From Acidimicrobiia bacterium (GTDB lineage: Bacteria > Actinomycetota > Acidimicrobiia > IMCC26256 > JAMXLJ01), in contig JAMXLJ010000049.1 of the NCBI GenBank assembly GCA_024281095.1, positions 1-42,928 of the forward strand: a DNA stretch of 42,928 nucleotides, read 5' to 3'. Positions within the stretch are counted from its first letter, which is position 1, and each line of letters opens with the position of its first letter. Positions 1 to 8,202 of the stretch are shown here, in pieces. The position numbers were made by a program, and so were the translations under genes. The notes beneath the pieces were generated by a model. That model saw nothing but the letters and a program-made list of their open reading frames with translations. It made no database searches and was not told the DNA's origin.

Positions 1-1
1 C

Positions 2-1552
2 GGGCCCAAGGGTCGCAACGTCGTACTGGAGAAGAAGTGGGGCGCCCCCACCATCACCAACGACGGCGTCTCGATCGCCAAGGAGATCGAGCTCGAGGAC
101 CCCTACGAGAAGATCGGGGCCGAGCTGGTCAAGGAGGTCGCCAAGAAGACCGACGACGTGGCCGGCGACGGGACCACCACTGCCACTGTCCTCGCGTGGG
201 CCATGGTGCGGGAGGGTCTGCGCAACGTGGCCGCCGGCGCCAACCCGATGTCGCTGAAGAAGGGCATCGAGGCGGCTGTGGACGCCGCCGTCGCCGCTCT
301 GAAGGACGTCTCCAAGGACGTCGAGTCGAAGAGCCAGATCTCGCAGGTGGCCGCCATCTCGGCCGCCGACTCCGAGATCGGTGAGATGATCTCCGAGGCG
401 ATCGACAAGGTCGGCAAGGACGGCGTGATCACCGTCGAGGAGTCCCAGACCTTCGGCATGGAGATGGACCTGGTCGAGGGCATGCGCTTCGACAAGGGCT
501 ACATCTCGCCCTACTTCGTCACCGACCCCGAGCGGATGGAGGCGGTGCTCGAGGACGCCTACGTCCTGCTGGTCGGCTCCAAAATCTCCGCCGTCCGTGA
601 CCTGCTGCCGGTCGTCGAGAAGGTGATGCAGTCGGGCCGGCCGCTCGTGATCATCGCGGAAGACGTCGAGGGCGAGGCGCTCGCCACCCTGGTCGTCAAC
701 AAGATCCGCGGCACCTTCAAGTCGGTGGCGGTGAAGGCCCCCGGCTTCGGTGAGCGCCGCAAGGCGATGCTGCAGGACATGGCCATCCTCACCGGCGGTC
801 AGGTCATCAGCGAAGAGGTCGGACTCAAGCTCGAGAACGTCGGAATCGACCTGCTCGGCCGGGCCCGCAAGGTCGTGGTCACGAAGGACGAGACCACGAT
901 CGTCGAGGGCGCCGGCTCCCGCGCCGACGTGCAGGGTCGCATCAACCAGATCCGCACCGAGATCGAGAACACCGACTCCGACTACGACCGCGAGAAGCTC
1001 CAGGAGCGCCTCGCGAAGCTGTCGGGTGGCGTCGCGATCATCAAGGTCGGCGCGGCCACCGAGGTCGAGCTCAAGGAGAAGAAGCACCGCATCGAGGACG
1101 CGGTCCAGACCACCAAGGCTGCGGTCGAGGAAGGCGTGGTGCCCGGTGGCGGCGTTGCGCTCCTGCGTTCGCAGGCCAAGGTGCTCGAGCTCGCGGGCAC
1201 GCTCGAGGGCGACGAGGCGACCGGTGCACGCATGGTGGCCCGGGCCGTCGAGGAGCCGCTCAAGCAGATCGCGGTCAACGCCGGCATGGAGGGCGGCGTG
1301 GTCGTCGAGAAGGTGCGCAGCCTCAAGGGTGCGAACGGGCTCAACGCCGCGACCGGCGAGTACGAGGATCTCGTGAAGGCCGGTGTCATCGACGCCGCGA
1401 AGGTGACCCGCTCGGCGCTGCAGAACGCGGCGTCGATCGCGGCCCTCTTCCTCACCACCGAGGCCGTCGTGGCCGACAAGCCGGAGGAGAAGGCGGCGAT
1501 GCCCGGCGGCGGCGGTATGCCCGGTGGCATGGGCGGCATGGAGGACTTCTAA
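2..1552 (+). CDS. groEL: 60 kDa chaperonin GroEL, 5' end cut off by the window
   Basis: This is the ATP-driven cytosolic chaperonin that folds client proteins inside a double ring, normally with GroES. The window opens at the GPKGRNV segment, which is about residue 32 in E. coli GroEL, so roughly 31 N-terminal residues are missing. The 516 visible residues plus that deficit match the usual length of about 548. The ATPase motif [11 protein letters not shown], the helix around [15 protein letters not shown] and the Gly-Met-rich tail ending GGMGGMEDF are all present. No groES lies in the window, so I cannot tell whether this is the groES-linked copy or a second stand-alone groEL, as many actinobacteria have two. 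A strong hairpin follows the stop. Codon use matches the neighbours. Confidence 0.98.
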   Translation, partial: GPKGRNVVLEKKWGAPTITNDGVSIAKEIELEDPYEKIGAELVKEVAKKTDDVAGDGTTTATVLAWAMVREGLRNVAAGANPMSLKKGIEAAVDAAVAALKDVSKDVESKSQISQVAAISAADSEIGEMISEAIDKVGKDGVITVEESQTFGMEMDLVEGMRFDKGYISPYFVTDPERMEAVLEDAYVLLVGSKISAVRDLLPVVEKVMQSGRPLVIIAEDVEGEALATLVVNKIRGTFKSVAVKAPGFGERRKAMLQDMAILTGGQVISEEVGLKLENVGIDLLGRARKVVVTKDETTIVEGAGSRADVQGRINQIRTEIENTDSDYDREKLQERLAKLSGGVAIIKVGAATEVELKEKKHRIEDAVQTTKAAVEEGVVPGGGVALLRSQAKVLELAGTLEGDEATGARMVARAVEEPLKQIAVNAGMEGGVVVEKVRSLKGANGLNAATGEYEDLVKAGVIDAAKVTRSALQNAASIAALFLTTEAVVADKPEEKAAMPGGGGMPGGMGGMEDF

Positions 1553-1580
1553 CCGCTTCACCGAGAACGGATCCGTGACT

Positions 1581-1602
1581 GGGGCGCCCTTCGGGGCGCC
1601 CC
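1581..1602 (+). terminator. Hairpin terminator after groEL
   Basis: A perfect 9-bp GC stem (GGGGCGCCC with GGGCGCCCC) closes a TTCG tetraloop, an exceptionally stable loop, 28 bases after the groEL stop. There is no U-tract, which is common for actinobacterial terminators. Confidence 0.8.
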
Positions 1603-1674
1603 ACTCGCGTCCGCCAACAGCTCAACTGCTGCGCCCACCGGACGATGGAAGGTGCCGGGGAGGAAGGAGTCCCA

Positions 1675-2601
1675 GTGCATCGGTCGCGGCGTCTCGGGTT
1701 CGTGGCCGGCATCGCGGCGCTCGTCGTCGTGGCCGGCGCGTGTGGCGGCGGGTCGTCGTCTCCGTCGGCGAATGCCGGGGCGGCGCGCGTGGTGACCCGC
1801 GACCCGGTGCGGCTGCTCGCCGCGAGTGCGGACGCGGTCAGCGCGGCGAAGTCGGCGAAGATGTCGATCGCGATGACCCTCACCGTCAGCGGGAAGAGCG
1901 TGACCGTCACCGCGGACGGCGCCTTCGACTTCAAGGCCCGCGCGGGCGAGCTCACGATGGACATGTCGGCCATGGGTCTCCCCGGCGGGCGCGGACGCAT
2001 GCAGGCGCGCGTGCTCGGTGCCGTCGTCTACATGAACCTCGGTGATCTGATCGCGGCGAGCGACACCGCCGCGGCGCGCGAGCTCGGCGGGAAGCACTGG
2101 GTGAAGCTGGACTCGAGCACGCTCGCCGACCAAGGCGGTGCCGCCGGGTTCGGTACGCTCGGATCGAGCGACCCCACATCGACGCTCGACGCGCTGCGCG
2201 GTGTTGCGAGCGACGTGAAGGACCTCGGCCACGAATCGGTTCGCGGCGCCGACACGACGCACTATGCGGTGACCATCGATCTCACCAAGGCGCTCGACCA
2301 GCTCCCGGCCGCGAGCCGCGACGCGGCGGCCCAGAGCCTAAAGATGTTCGGCGCCGGCTCGGTCCCCGCCGACGTGTGGATCGATGGCGACGGGCGTCCC
2401 CGCAAGTTCATGATGAACCTCGACGCGACGCACGCGTCCGGTACGACGCTCGGCGCGCTGACGCTTGAGTTGTACGACTACGGGACGCCGGTCGACGTGC
2501 AGGCACCCCCCGACAGCGACACCTTCGACATGACGAGCATGCTCGGTGGCGCCGGCGGTCTCGGCGGGCTGGGCGGTGGCAACGCCGCCGGCTCGGCCTG
2601 A
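1675..2601 (+). CDS. Secreted lipoprotein, LppX/LprAFG-like
   Basis: This is a predicted membrane-anchored lipoprotein of 308 residues. An Arg-rich start (HRSRRLG), a hydrophobic stretch and a lipobox (VVAGAC followed by GGG) form a type II signal peptide; Cys at about residue 24 would be lipidated. The mature part has alternating beta-type segments (SIAMTLTVSGKSVTV, YAVTIDLTKALDQL, PADVWIDGDGRPRKF), the pattern of the LppX/LprG family, whose members bind or move lipids at the envelope. The end is Gly-rich (LGGLGGGNAAG). I chose GTG 1675 because AGGAAGGAG sits a few bases upstream; an in-frame ATG at 1645 would put charged residues ahead of the signal. Family membership rests on overall pattern, so the function is tentative. 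Confidence 0.8.
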   Translation: MHRSRRLGFVAGIAALVVVAGACGGGSSSPSANAGAARVVTRDPVRLLAASADAVSAAKSAKMSIAMTLTVSGKSVTVTADGAFDFKARAGELTMDMSAMGLPGGRGRMQARVLGAVVYMNLGDLIAASDTAAARELGGKHWVKLDSSTLADQGGAAGFGTLGSSDPTSTLDALRGVASDVKDLGHESVRGADTTHYAVTIDLTKALDQLPAASRDAAAQSLKMFGAGSVPADVWIDGDGRPRKFMMNLDATHASGTTLGALTLELYDYGTPVDVQAPPDSDTFDMTSMLGGAGGLGGLGGGNAAGSA

Positions 2602-2635
2602 GGCGTGCCCGGAACGCGGGGCTAGCCTCGCGTGC

Positions 2636-3415
2636 ATGGATCCTGTCGCGCCGTCGATCGGTTGGGGCGTGCTGCACCTGCTGTATCGCGTCGATCGCGC
2701 CCGGGCCGAGGCTGATCCCGAGGCGGCCAAGCGGGTCGTCGACGCGATCGACTCCCTCGAGAGCGACGGGCACCAGGCGCTCGTGTTCGCCGTCCTCGGT
2801 CACAAGGCGGACGTCGGCGTGATGGCGCTCGGCCCCGACCTCGCCCGGCTCCAGGCCTTCCAACAGGAGCTGCAGGGCGCGCCGCTCGAGCCGGTGTCGT
2901 CGTACGTCTCGCTCACCGAGCTGTCCGAATACACGTCCACCGAGGACGACGAGCGCGCGCGACTCTCGAGCGAGGAGGGTCTGTCGGGCGACGAGCTCGA
3001 GGCGAAGCTCGACGTATGGCGCGATCGAATGGCCCACTACGCCGAGCACCGGCTCCACCCGCAACTTCCCGCCAAGAAGCTCGTCGGTTTCTACCCGATG
3101 TCGAAACGGCGTGATGCCGGCGCGAACTGGTACGAGCTGTCGTTCGACGAGCGCAAGCGGCTCATGGCCGGCCATGCGCGCGTCGGCCGCCGCTACGCGG
3201 GTCGCATCCTGCAACTCATCACGGGTTCGGTCGGGCTCGACGACTGGGAATGGGGTGTCACCTTGCTTGCCGACGACCCGGTCGCGCTGAAGGAGATCGT
3301 CTACGAGATGCGCTTCGACCCGGTCTCGGCGCGCTACGCGGAGTTCGGGCCGTTCGTGACCGGTCTCGTCCTCGAACCCGAAGAGGCGTTGCGTCGCGTC
3401 GGGGTCGGCCGGTGA
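2636..3415 (+). CDS. chdC: Coproheme decarboxylase ChdC (HemQ)
   Basis: This enzyme makes heme b by oxidative decarboxylation of two propionates of Fe-coproporphyrin III, the last step of the coproporphyrin-dependent route of Gram-positive bacteria. The 259-residue protein has the chlorite-dismutase fold signature. It includes FYPMSKRR with the radical-forming Tyr (Tyr153), NWYELSFDERKRLMAGH with the heme-ligating His (His180), and the C-terminal block YEMRFDPVSARYAEFGPF. The distal Arg of true chlorite dismutases is not evident, which fits ChdC. The ATG is preceded by TAGCCT at seven bases and no Shine-Dalgarno, so a leaderless mRNA is likely. The stop overlaps the start of the next gene (GTGA). 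No other heme genes are present in the window. Confidence 0.93.
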   Translation: MDPVAPSIGWGVLHLLYRVDRARAEADPEAAKRVVDAIDSLESDGHQALVFAVLGHKADVGVMALGPDLARLQAFQQELQGAPLEPVSSYVSLTELSEYTSTEDDERARLSSEEGLSGDELEAKLDVWRDRMAHYAEHRLHPQLPAKKLVGFYPMSKRRDAGANWYELSFDERKRLMAGHARVGRRYAGRILQLITGSVGLDDWEWGVTLLADDPVALKEIVYEMRFDPVSARYAEFGPFVTGLVLEPEEALRRVGVGR

Positions 3416-3666
3416 GCGCGCCTGCGCCGAGCGTCCGGTTGTTCGTGTCGTTCCCGGAGGAGCTCGTCGAGCGGCCGATGATCTACGAGATCGTGCGCGG
3501 GTACGACGTCGTTCCGAACATCCGCCGGGCCAACGTCGAAGCGCATTCCGGCTGGGTGATCCTCGAGCTCACCGGGCCGCACGATCAACTCGACCGCGCG
3601 ATCGAATACCTCGAAGGCCTCGGCTGTCGCGTCAACCGGATGGAGGGCGACGTCGTCGAGGGTTAG
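3412..3666 (+). CDS. Stand-alone NIL-domain protein
   Basis: This 84-residue protein consists almost entirely of a NIL domain, the small ferredoxin-like ligand-binding fold found at the C-terminus of MetN-type ABC ATPases and in some iron-sulfur proteins. The segments VRLFVSFPEELVERPMIYEI, NIRRANVEAHSG and WVILELTGPHDQLDRAIEYL follow the beta-alpha-beta pattern of the domain. It starts at GTG inside the chdC stop (GTGA overlap), so it should be translated together with coproheme decarboxylase. No cysteine cluster is visible: a single Cys lies near the end. The pairing suggests sensing or handling of a small ligand linked to heme or iron, but that is inference; the family is known mainly from amino-acid transporters. 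Confidence 0.82.
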   Translation: MSAPAPSVRLFVSFPEELVERPMIYEIVRGYDVVPNIRRANVEAHSGWVILELTGPHDQLDRAIEYLEGLGCRVNRMEGDVVEG

Positions 3667-3938
3667 CGGCTGCGTTCCCAGACGGGAAACGTGATGTACT
3701 CGACGCCGTCGCGGGTCATGGTGCGTCCACCGGACCGCAGGCGGGGAAGGTTCGCGTCGACGACTTCGAAGCCGGCCATGCGTTTCCAGTCCGCGACGGG
3801 CAAGAGGAGCGGACCATCCGCGTCGCCTTCCCGCAACAGCGCGTCGACCTCGAGCACGAGGTGAGCCGGATCGGTGGGATCGATGCAGTGGCTGAAGTAC
3901 ACGATGCGCTCGAACACCGCGGTGACCAGCACTCGCAT
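3663..3938 (-). CDS. Small protein of unknown function
   Basis: This is a 91-residue acidic soluble protein I do not recognise (MRVLVTAVFERIVYF at the start, GVEYITFPVWERSR at the end). It has no membrane segment or metal motif apart from an isolated HC pair. Two things support it as real. A TAACCT hexamer lies six bases before the ATG, the same leaderless-start pattern seen at many clear genes here. Its stop also meets the NIL gene tail to tail with a 4-base overlap, leaving no unused DNA. The residue mix is protein-like rather than the Arg/Pro/Ala-rich mix of GC shadow frames. Confidence 0.62.
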   Translation of the reverse strand: MRVLVTAVFERIVYFSHCIDPTDPAHLVLEVDALLREGDADGPLLLPVADWKRMAGFEVVDANLPRLRSGGRTMTRDGVEYITFPVWERSR

Positions 3939-3973
3939 GAGCCGAGGTTAGGTGCGGGGCGCGTGTGGCATGA

Positions 3974-4528
3974 GTGACGAGTCGCGTGGGTGACGAACCG
4001 CGGCTGCCACCGGGCATCGGACCCGGCGCGCCGGATGCCGGCAGCGACCCGGCGGGCGCGGAGGCCCGCGGTCTCGCCATGGTCGACGAGGCGTCGCGGG
4101 GCATCCTGGCCGGGGTCGAGCGGGAGCTGCCGGGCTGGGTGGTGCGGCAGGTCAGCCGCCTGATCGAGGCGTGGGGAAGCGACCCGGCGATCCGGGCCCG
4201 GGCCGAGGCCGACGCGGTCGACGCCGGCCACCGGGCCGCGGCGCGGGTGCTCGAGGAGCTCCGCCGGCTGTTCTCCGTCGACGTCGAGCAGCAGTGGGCG
4301 ACGCCGCTCCAGATCGTCCGGACGGCGTACCGGGAGCCCACCGAGGTACTCGCCGGCGCCGGCGTCCCGTCCGTGCGGCGGGACGAGTTCGAGGAGGCGG
4401 CCCTGCCGGACGACCGCTACGGCCTCGCCATTCACAGCCTGGGCGAGCTCGGGGACGAGGACCTCGCCCCGCTGCTCCTCGCCTGGGGGATCGGCAAGGC
4501 CACCGTCGTGCGGGCCCGCCGAGCCTGA
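3974..4528 (+). CDS. Conserved-looking protein of unknown function
   Basis: This is a 184-residue soluble protein with a Pro/Gly-rich disordered first 35 residues and then a helical, acidic core (EASRGILAGVERELPGW, AIRARAEADAVDAGHRAA). It ends with EDLAPLLLAWGIGKATVV. I do not recognise the family. The start could be GTG 3974 or GTG 3986; neither has a good Shine-Dalgarno. It diverges from the small minus-strand gene and is followed by a perfect hairpin, so it is probably a single-gene transcript. Confidence 0.65.
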   Translation: MTSRVGDEPRLPPGIGPGAPDAGSDPAGAEARGLAMVDEASRGILAGVERELPGWVVRQVSRLIEAWGSDPAIRARAEADAVDAGHRAAARVLEELRRLFSVDVEQQWATPLQIVRTAYREPTEVLAGAGVPSVRRDEFEEAALPDDRYGLAIHSLGELGDEDLAPLLLAWGIGKATVVRARRA

Positions 4529-4529
4529 C

Positions 4530-4609
4530 CTCCGTCCGCACTGTTTCTTTTGGCTCCCTGCGCGGCGGCCTCCCGGGCGTCCGCCCAGGCCGCCGCTCCG
4601 TCCGCACTG
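4530..4609. repeat. 14-bp direct repeat flanking a perfect 10-bp hairpin
   Basis: CTCCGTCCGCACTG occurs at 4530-4543 and again at 4596-4609. Between them, GCGGCGGCCT (4562-4571) pairs perfectly with AGGCCGCCGC (4587-4596), leaving a 15-base loop. It follows the stop of the upstream gene by two bases, so a terminator is the simplest role, but the flanking repeat is unusual for a terminator. Confidence 0.7.
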
Positions 4610-4664
4610 GGGAAAACTGGGAAGCCGAATTCAACTCGCTGTCAGAACGACCGATAGCTGTGAC

Positions 4665-7600
4665 ATGCGTCTCAGTCCTGCCACGGCCGGCAGGGGCGAC
4701 CACACGGGCGCCGGCGGACCGGCCCAAGGCGAACCGGCCGGCGGTGGACGCGCGCGGCGAGCCCCGCTCGTGCCGCTCGACGATTCGGGACGTCTGCAGG
4801 CGCTGCGCCGGGCCGAAGAGCGGCTGCAGGCGCTCCTGCAGAACTCGGCCGACTTCGTGCTGGTCTGGGACGGCGACGGCGCGATCACGTACTTCACGCC
4901 GTCGGTGCGCCGGTTCATCGGTGACGCGCTCGATTCACGCGAGCCCGGCAAGGAGCTCGGCATCACCCATCCCGACGACCGTGGGCACGTGCTGGAGGCG
5001 ATCGCGCGAGTCCGGGCCCGGCGCGGACGGGTCGAACGGTTCCGGTTCCGCGGCAAGCGCACGGACGGTGAGTACCGCTGGCTCGACGCGACGCTGAGCA
5101 ACCTGCTGGACCACGCAACCGTCGGCGGCATCGTGCTCAACGCGCGCGACGTGACCGGCGAAGTCGAAGCGGAACGCGCGCTGCAGGAAACCAACGACGC
5201 GCTGCGTCGCTCGAACAACACGATGTCCGCGATCGTGGAGAACTCGCCGCTCGCGATCTATGCGCTCGATCGCGAGAGCAACGTCATGCTCTGGAATCCG
5301 GCGTGCGAGCAGCTCCTCGGCATTCCGGCCGCGGACATCGTCGGCTCGCGTCTGTGGATCGTCCCCGAGGAGCAACAGCCACAGTTCGAGTGGCTCCAGC
5401 GTCAGGTCGCACGCGGCCGCGTGCTGAACGGCATCGAGGCCCGGACGCGACGGCCCGACGGTCGGGAGATCGACGTCGCGTTCTCCGCCGCGCCACTGAT
5501 CGACGAAGGCGGCGAGCACACCGGCATGCTCATCGTGTGCGCGGACGTCACCGACAAGAAGCAGACCGAGCAGGCGCTGCGTCGCAGCGAGGCGACATTC
5601 CGCGGCGTGGTCCAGCATGCGTCGGATCTCATCCTCCTGCTCGACTCCGACGGTCTCATCCGGTATGCCAGCCCGGCCGTCGAGGAACTGTTGGGCTACA
5701 CGGAGGAGAGCGTCCTGGGCCTCGACCCGGTCGACTTCGTGCACCCCGACGACCTCGAGGCCGCAACTGGATGGTTCGAGGCCGACGTCACGAACGGCGG
5801 CCCGCGCTCCGAGATCCGGGTGAAACATGCCGACGGGTCGTGGCGCGTCGTGGAGGCGATCGGGAGCAATCTCCTCGACGATCCACTGATCCAGACCTTC
5901 GTCGTGACGGCCCGCGACATCACGTCGCGCCGCGAGGCCGAGGAGGCATTGCGACGGAGTGAGGCGCGATACCGGGCCATCGTCGAGGACCAGACGGAGT
6001 TCATCACCCGGGCCGACAGCCAGGGTCGCTACACGTTCGTCAACGACGCCTTCGCGCGGGCGATCGATCGGACCCCGGTTGAGCTGCTCGGCCTCAGTGT
6101 GCTCGAGCTGTTCGACGCGGGGGAGATCCAAGAGGTCCTCGACGTCATCGACGACCGCGGTCGCGGCACTGTCACCACCGAGCACCGCACCGTCTTGCCC
6201 GATGGTGAAGTGCGGTGGGCGCACTGGACGACCCGGCCCGTGCTCGACGACGACGGCGAGGTCGTGGAGTACCAGTCGGTCGGACGGGATGTCACCGATC
6301 GCAAGCGGGCCGAAGAACGGCTGGCCGCCCAGGCGGAGATCCTCGAGCTCGTCGCCAAGGGCCGCCCGCTGTCGGAGACGCTCGACGCGTTGTGCGCGGC
6401 GGTGGAGCAACACGTTCCCGGCGCTCGCACCGCGGTCCAGTTGCTCGACGAAGCCGGTAGGGGCCTGGTGTGCGCGGCCGCACCCGCGATGCCGGAGAGC
6501 TTCTCGCGCGCTGCGGCGACCCTCGCGGTCGGCCCGCAGGCCGGCGCGTCGGGCGCCGCGGTTGCGACGGGCTCGGAGGTGATCATCGCGGACGTCGCCT
6601 CGGATCCCGGCTTCCGCGCCCACCGTGACGGTTGTCTCGCCAACGACATCGCGGCCATCTGGGCGATCCCCATCCGCTCCGCTTCCGGTGGTGCAGTACT
6701 CGGCGCGTTCACCGTGTACCACCGGTTCGCGCGTGGCCCGCGCGACGACGAGCGCCAGCTACTCGGCCAGATCGTCCATCTCGCCGCGATCGCAGTCGAC
6801 CGCAAGGCGTTCGAGTCGCGCCTCGCCCATCAGGCACATCACGACCCGCTGACCGGCCTGCCCAACCGGAGTCTGTTCTTCGAGTTCCTCACCCACGCGC
6901 TCGCACGGTCGAGCCGCAGCGGCTCGGCGGTCGCCGTCTTGTTCCTCGATCTCGACCGGTTCAAGTACGTGAACGACAGCTTCGGGCACGACGCGGGCGA
7001 CGAGCTCCTCGGGACGCTCGCGGAACGGCTGCAACGCGTCGTCCGCCCCGGCGACACGATCGCGCGCTTCGGCGGCGACGAGTTCGTCGTGCTCTGCGAG
7101 GACCTGCCGGCCGACACTGCCAGCGAACGGGCAATCGAGGTCGCTGAGCGTCTCATCGACGTCGTGCAGTCGCCCTTCTCGTGTCAGGGTCAGGCCCACT
7201 TCCTGAGCACCAGTATCGGCATCGCGTGCTCGATGGGGGTTGACGCGCGCCCCGAGGCGTTGCTCCGCGACGCGGACGCTGCGATGTACCGCGCGAAGGA
7301 ACGCGGCAAGGGCCGATGGGAGGTGTTCGACGAGGCGATGCGCATGAGCGTCGTGCAACGGGTGGAGACCGAGAACGCATTGCACCGCGCCATTGAGCGT
7401 AACGAGTTCGACGTCTTCTACCAGCCCGTGCTCTCACTGCGCGATGGCCAGTGCGTCGGCGCCGAAGCGTTGGTGCGTTGGCGGCATCCGGAGCGCGGGC
7501 TCGTCTCGCCGACCGAGTTCATCACACTCGCGGAGGAGACCGGCCTCGTCGTGCCGCTCGGACAACTGGTGCTCGAACAGGCATGCCGGCAGGCGGAGGT

Positions 7601-8135
7601 GTGGCGACGGTCGCGCGGCGACGATCGCTTCACCATCTCGGTGAACCTGTCGGCTCGCCAGCTCGCGCGCACGGAGCTCGTCTCCGACGTTGCCGGCGCG
7701 TTGAGCAGCACGGGCCTCCCGCCTTCGATGCTGTGCCTCGAGATCACGGAGAGCGTGCTCATGGACGACGTCGAGATGTCGCTCGCGGCGATCCGATCGC
7801 TCAAAGCGCTCGGCATCCGTTTGAGCATCGACGACTTCGGTACCGGCTACTCGTCACTCGGCTACCTCAAGCGGCTACCGGTCGACGCGGTGAAGGTCGA
7901 CCGGTCCTTCGTCGACGGGCTCGGTACCGATCCCGAGGACTCGGCGATCGTTGCCGCGGTCGTGAACCTGGGTCATACCCTCGGCCTCACCGTCGTGGCT
8001 GAAGGCGTCGAAACCGGGGTACAGCTCGACGAGCTGGTTGCACTCGGCTGCGACCAGGCCCAGGGATTCCTCTTCTCGGCGGCAAAACCCGCAACGGAGC
8101 TCGGTGATCTCACCGGCCCGTTTACGCATCTGTAA
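4665..8135 (+). CDS. Multi-PAS-GAF-GGDEF-EAL c-di-GMP cyclase/phosphodiesterase
   Basis: This 1156-residue cytosolic protein can be read as a c-di-GMP turnover enzyme. Domains in order: a disordered start of about 35 residues, four PAS/PAC sensor units (about 50-165, 185-300, 310-425 and 432-550, each ending in a DVT/DIT-type PAC tail), a GAF domain (about 560-705), GGDEF (about 720-880) and EAL (about 890-1150). The cyclase site is intact (GGDEF at 803-807) and is preceded by RPGD exactly five residues upstream, the RxxD product-inhibition site. The EAL half keeps EAL (934-936), DDFGTGYSS and VVAEGVET, so both activities look possible. There is no transmembrane segment, so the signal should be cytosolic. 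The start is ATG 4665; GTG 4770 is an alternative that drops the low-complexity head. The stop codon lies within the GlnR-like site of the next gene. Confidence 0.95.
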   Translation: MRLSPATAGRGDHTGAGGPAQGEPAGGGRARRAPLVPLDDSGRLQALRRAEERLQALLQNSADFVLVWDGDGAITYFTPSVRRFIGDALDSREPGKELGITHPDDRGHVLEAIARVRARRGRVERFRFRGKRTDGEYRWLDATLSNLLDHATVGGIVLNARDVTGEVEAERALQETNDALRRSNNTMSAIVENSPLAIYALDRESNVMLWNPACEQLLGIPAADIVGSRLWIVPEEQQPQFEWLQRQVARGRVLNGIEARTRRPDGREIDVAFSAAPLIDEGGEHTGMLIVCADVTDKKQTEQALRRSEATFRGVVQHASDLILLLDSDGLIRYASPAVEELLGYTEESVLGLDPVDFVHPDDLEAATGWFEADVTNGGPRSEIRVKHADGSWRVVEAIGSNLLDDPLIQTFVVTARDITSRREAEEALRRSEARYRAIVEDQTEFITRADSQGRYTFVNDAFARAIDRTPVELLGLSVLELFDAGEIQEVLDVIDDRGRGTVTTEHRTVLPDGEVRWAHWTTRPVLDDDGEVVEYQSVGRDVTDRKRAEERLAAQAEILELVAKGRPLSETLDALCAAVEQHVPGARTAVQLLDEAGRGLVCAAAPAMPESFSRAAATLAVGPQAGASGAAVATGSEVIIADVASDPGFRAHRDGCLANDIAAIWAIPIRSASGGAVLGAFTVYHRFARGPRDDERQLLGQIVHLAAIAVDRKAFESRLAHQAHHDPLTGLPNRSLFFEFLTHALARSSRSGSAVAVLFLDLDRFKYVNDSFGHDAGDELLGTLAERLQRVVRPGDTIARFGGDEFVVLCEDLPADTASERAIEVAERLIDVVQSPFSCQGQAHFLSTSIGIACSMGVDARPEALLRDADAAMYRAKERGKGRWEVFDEAMRMSVVQRVETENALHRAIERNEFDVFYQPVLSLRDGQCVGAEALVRWRHPERGLVSPTEFITLAEETGLVVPLGQLVLEQACRQAEVWRRSRGDDRFTISVNLSARQLARTELVSDVAGALSSTGLPPSMLCLEITESVLMDDVEMSLAAIRSLKALGIRLSIDDFGTGYSSLGYLKRLPVDAVKVDRSFVDGLGTDPEDSAIVAAVVNLGHTLGLTVVAEGVETGVQLDELVALGCDQAQGFLFSAAKPATELGDLTGPFTHL

Positions 8136-8158
8136 CAGTTCAGCGACACAACCGAAAC
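8132..8158 (+). promoter_or_regulatory. GlnR-like operator in front of amtB
   Basis: Three half-site-like pentamers are spaced by exactly six bases: GTAAC, GCGAC and GAAAC, starting 11 bp apart. Actinobacterial GlnR boxes alternate GTnAC and GAAAC with six-base spacers. The pair GCGAC-N6-GAAAC matches nine of ten defined positions loosely counted, and GTAAC adds a third phased site. It ends 44 bases before the amtB start, where a nitrogen regulator would be expected. Confidence 0.55.
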
Positions 8159-8202
8159 ACGCCGTCCTCAGGATCCCGTCAGGTCTGATCCGGAGGTGAC
8201 GG

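Noticed and set aside
4529-4664. c-di-GMP riboswitch ahead of the GGDEF-EAL gene
   Set aside because: Only a terminator-like hairpin and repeats are visible; no conserved riboswitch core.
4935-6722. 595-codon open frame antisense to the c-di-GMP enzyme gene
   Set aside because: It mirrors codon bias of the real gene, is rich in Arg, Ala and Asp without any domain, and has no start signal.
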